From positions 70,707-134,706 of the forward strand of contig CAXPOZ010000006.1 in assembly GCA_964219355.1 (NCBI GenBank): a stretch of DNA of 64,000 bases, written 5' to 3'. Shown piece by piece: positions 62,029 to 64,000 of the stretch. Below the pieces are notes generated by a model that searched no databases, was not told where the DNA came from, and saw nothing but the letters and a program-made list of their open reading frames with translations. Origin of the DNA: Parvularcula sp964219355 (lineage in GTDB: Bacteria; Pseudomonadota; Alphaproteobacteria; Caulobacterales; Parvularculaceae). A program made the translations under genes and the position numbers. Each line of letters starts with the position of its first letter. Positions within the stretch are counted from its first letter, which is position 1.

Positions 62029-63078
62029 ATGTCAGGGACAGACGATAGCGATCGGTTGATTCAGGAGGTCCTTTCCGAGCTCGGTTGGGATGAGGATCCG
62101 AAGACAATCGCGAACAAGGTCAGGCAGCTCGACCAAGGCCTACCAGCAGAGGACGAGTTCACAGCCATCTGCAGCTGGCTCGGACGAGCCCGCCTCGTTC
62201 ACAAACTTGACCAGCATCAAGCGCCCGTGGCCTCTCGCTTTTTATATCAAGTTCCAGACCTATTGGCGGAGTTCGAGCATGGCGGCCCCGTCCTCATAGA
62301 GGTGAAATCAAAGACGAAACCGAAGCTCTCCTTCACGCCGCGCTATCTCGACCGTCTCCACGCCTACGCCCAGCTCGTCAACATGCCCTTGCTTATCGCC
62401 TGGAAGCTTCATGGCATCTGGGTGCTGTTCGAAGTCAAACATCTCACCAAAGCTAAGAAGAACTTCAACATCACGTTCGGCGACGCCATGAAGGAGAATC
62501 TGCTTGGTATCTTGGCAGGAGACGTTTCTTACAAGATCGCATCCGGTGCGGGGCTGCGCTTCCGCTGCAGGAAGGAAGAACTCGTAAGCCGGCGAGAAAC
62601 CGACGGCACGGTGACCGAACAATGGCAAATGAGGATCGACGAGGTTGGTTTCATGATCTCCGGGGGCAGGCCAGCTGAGCACCTAGACCCAGATGTGACG
62701 ACGCTCTTCACGACATGGGATCTATCAGAGGAGCAATCACACAGCGACACGCATATCGAACTTCGCTTCGTTGCCGGCGATGATGACGGCATGATGTTCG
62801 GCCACATGGCCCTGACACATCTCCTGCATTGGCACCTCCCACAAGGTGCGACGATCAATTGGCGTCACGCGATCAGACGCGACGCAGTCGTGAGCAACAT
62901 GACCAATTTCGGACGCGCACTCGAACGCGCCCTGGAGCAAAAGGTCGTACACCTCATACTCCATCAGCAACCGCACACCTGGCCAAGCTTCTTACCGAGA
63001 GAAGAGGTCAACACGACAGGGCCGTCACCTCGCGCGGACCAAGACACTCCAGCCGAGCAGCAGGGGAGCGCCTCATGA
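62029..63078 (+). CDS. PD-(D/E)XK nuclease-like protein of unknown family
   Basis: 349-residue protein. A short helical N-terminal part (about 1-70, with NKVRQLDQGLPAEDEF) leads to a restriction-endonuclease-like core: VPDLLAEF with Asp77 and VLIEVKSKTKPKL with Glu91 and Lys93, then a helix RYLDRLHAYAQLVNMPLLIAW typical of nuclease folds in which Gln or Tyr follows. The C-terminal ~170 residues are unassigned. RBS AAGG before ATG. It overlaps the HEPN-like gene by ATGA, so the two work together. Beside AbiE and a restriction-like pair, a role in defence is likely but not shown. Confidence 0.72.
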   Translation: MSGTDDSDRLIQEVLSELGWDEDPKTIANKVRQLDQGLPAEDEFTAICSWLGRARLVHKLDQHQAPVASRFLYQVPDLLAEFEHGGPVLIEVKSKTKPKLSFTPRYLDRLHAYAQLVNMPLLIAWKLHGIWVLFEVKHLTKAKKNFNITFGDAMKENLLGILAGDVSYKIASGAGLRFRCRKEELVSRRETDGTVTEQWQMRIDEVGFMISGGRPAEHLDPDVTTLFTTWDLSEEQSHSDTHIELRFVAGDDDGMMFGHMALTHLLHWHLPQGATINWRHAIRRDAVVSNMTNFGRALERALEQKVVHLILHQQPHTWPSFLPREEVNTTGPSPRADQDTPAEQQGSAS

Positions 63079-63677
63079 AGCAAGCATTTGGCCGAGCCGA
63101 ACAACTCGAAGCTGCGTTGGGCCTGGATCAGGTCGTCGCCCCGAAGCTGGCATCGATTATCGTCTTTGCCGCGAACATCGAATACCACCTTGAACGCGCC
63201 ATCTGGGTCCTTGATGGTGTTGATCCCAAAGGCATCCGACCGAAAACAGACGGAAAACCGATCAGCGAGTTGATCGCAATGCTTGAACAACATATCGGCA
63301 ACGCAGCAGGTGATGACGTGCAGAGCATGTTGGAGACTTGGTGCAAGGCTGCTCGATCCGGCTTCATTGTCCGCCACAACATCGCACATGGCGTCTCTTT
63401 CAAAATGGAGACAACACTCGTGTTCTCGCGAAATCCACGTTGGCAGGGCGAGGTTCGCCGCCGCGAGTTTGGCGATCTGTGGTGTGAGCCAAACACCTTG
63501 GATCTGATCCGCGAGTCATTCGCCACTTTGCTGCGCGTCATCGGAACGATTGCGCAGGACCGAAAGCCGCTTCCAGAAATCGCGAGTGCGAGCGCACTGC
63601 GCGCTTTGCGAGAATCTCGATCCATCTTGGGTGAGTTTGCTGATCGATTCTACAATCCAAGCTTCGAAAAATACTAA
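63075..63677 (+). CDS. HEPN-like protein, partner of the nuclease-like protein
   Basis: 200-residue, mostly helical protein. It contains RHNIAHG at residues 100-106, an R-x4-H motif (Arg100, His105) like the catalytic RNase site of HEPN toxins and antiviral ribonucleases. N-terminal helices (KLASIIVFAANIEYHLERAIWVL) fit the HEPN four-helix core. The start at 63075 overlaps the previous stop as ATGA; a longer upstream frame lies inside the previous gene and is not coding. No named family recognised. Convergent with the gene entering from the right edge. Confidence 0.72.
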   Translation: MKQAFGRAEQLEAALGLDQVVAPKLASIIVFAANIEYHLERAIWVLDGVDPKGIRPKTDGKPISELIAMLEQHIGNAAGDDVQSMLETWCKAARSGFIVRHNIAHGVSFKMETTLVFSRNPRWQGEVRRREFGDLWCEPNTLDLIRESFATLLRVIGTIAQDRKPLPEIASASALRALRESRSILGEFADRFYNPSFEKY

Positions 63678-63812
63678 AGCGTCCGGCCTCTCTTTTTGTG
63701 TCTGCGTACGGTATTCATCTGCGGTAGGCGGCACCTCATACTTCCAGCCCAAGGATGTCTTTTCGGAGGCCGCTTCCGGAGCGAGGCGGAAGACTGCGAC
63801 GTGGCCGTTGGC

Positions 63813-64000
63813 TCACCCGCGTGAAATTTGGACCCGCTCGGGCTCTTTATCGTGTTCGACAGCCAAGCCATCTAGATCCAAGTTTGGATTCACGACTAAC
63901 GCACCGTCCCCATCGGGGTCCGGATCGTCGGGCTTGACCGCAAAGGTGATGGAGCGGCCAGCGGCCACGACATCACGCATCCACCTTTCCAAAAGTTCGG
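63813..64000 (-). CDS. Partial gene entering from the right edge, unknown function
   Basis: The minus strand is open from the edge to a TGA at 63813-63815: 61 residues, reading ELLERWMRDVVAAGRS, then ITFAVKPDDPDPDGDGALVV and an acidic tail ending ERVQISRG. Codon use looks coding (GC-rich third positions). No start is inside the window, so only the C-terminus is seen. The acidic DPDGDG stretch hints at a loop but gives no family. The 135 bp between this stop and the HEPN-like stop hold nothing recognisable. Confidence 0.6.
   Translation of the reverse strand, partial: ELLERWMRDVVAAGRSITFAVKPDDPDPDGDGALVVNPNLDLDGLAVEHDKEPERVQISRG

Noticed and set aside
62829..63074. N-terminal extension of the HEPN-like protein
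   Set aside because: It overlaps the coding end of the nuclease-like gene; the ATGA start at 63075 gives a protein beginning with ordered helices.

Overview
The window is moderately GC-rich alphaproteobacterial chromosome. The strongest lineage marker is a complete PhyR-NepR-EcfG general stress response cassette, which is specific to Alphaproteobacteria. Two large TonB-dependent receptors, entericidin-type and DUF1328/DUF883-type small envelope proteins and a HutF/HutG-type histidine pathway fit an aquatic, Caulobacterales/Parvularculales-like organism, but genus cannot be read from the sequence.

Layout. 1-1668: 3' part of a hybrid sensor kinase, cut by the left edge. 1678-4191: molybdate importer modABC (minus strand). 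4303-19107: a catabolic/uptake locus on both strands: SDR, TetR regulator, acyl-CoA synthetase, lipoprotein carboxylesterase and TonB receptor on the minus strand; DUF3604 lipoprotein, PpiC-like protein, HupE/UreJ-like membrane protein, Spinster-type MFS transporter and a second carboxylesterase on the plus strand. Copies of one operator-like palindrome (ACTCAC-N6-GTGAAT) lie in front of its transcription units. 19104-28609: a two-headed TetR regulator divergent from an operon of TonB receptor, alpha/beta hydrolase, DASS carboxylate transporter, secreted M14 peptidase and a fumarase/argininosuccinase-superfamily lyase, which looks like uptake and breakdown of one carboxylate-rich substrate.

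28698-36718: stress region. It holds DUF1328, a lipid-kinase-like protein, a metallophosphatase, a DUF883-like protein and its membrane partner, a 45-residue entericidin, Dps, an HWE/HisKA_2 kinase, EcfG, NepR, PhyR and an EF-hand protein. Six sites matching the EcfG promoter (GGAAC-N16/17-CGTT) precede these units, so PhyR probably switches on most of the block. 36741-46794: a SAM methyltransferase divergent from an 8.2-kb gene for a 2745-residue RTX protein with six Hcp-like (T6SS tube fold) repeats, three phage tail-collar domains, cadherin/VCBS-like repeats and a type I secretion C-terminus. 46815-46905: remnant of an outer-membrane protein gene. 46906-54255: complete hut locus (hutFC / hutIHGU) around a perfect 22-bp palindrome.

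54343-64000: an integrated element. It begins at a 45-bp 3' fragment of tRNA-Arg(CCG) next to a tyrosine integrase and carries a PD-(D/E)XK protein with a 1002-residue N6-adenine methylase, an XRE-type regulator, an AbiEi/AbiEii toxin-antitoxin pair, and an unrecognised two-gene unit (PD-(D/E)XK nuclease-like plus HEPN-like protein). The last is the best candidate here for an undescribed defence system. The right edge cuts another minus-strand gene, and the far end of the element (where an intact tRNA-Arg is expected) is outside the window.
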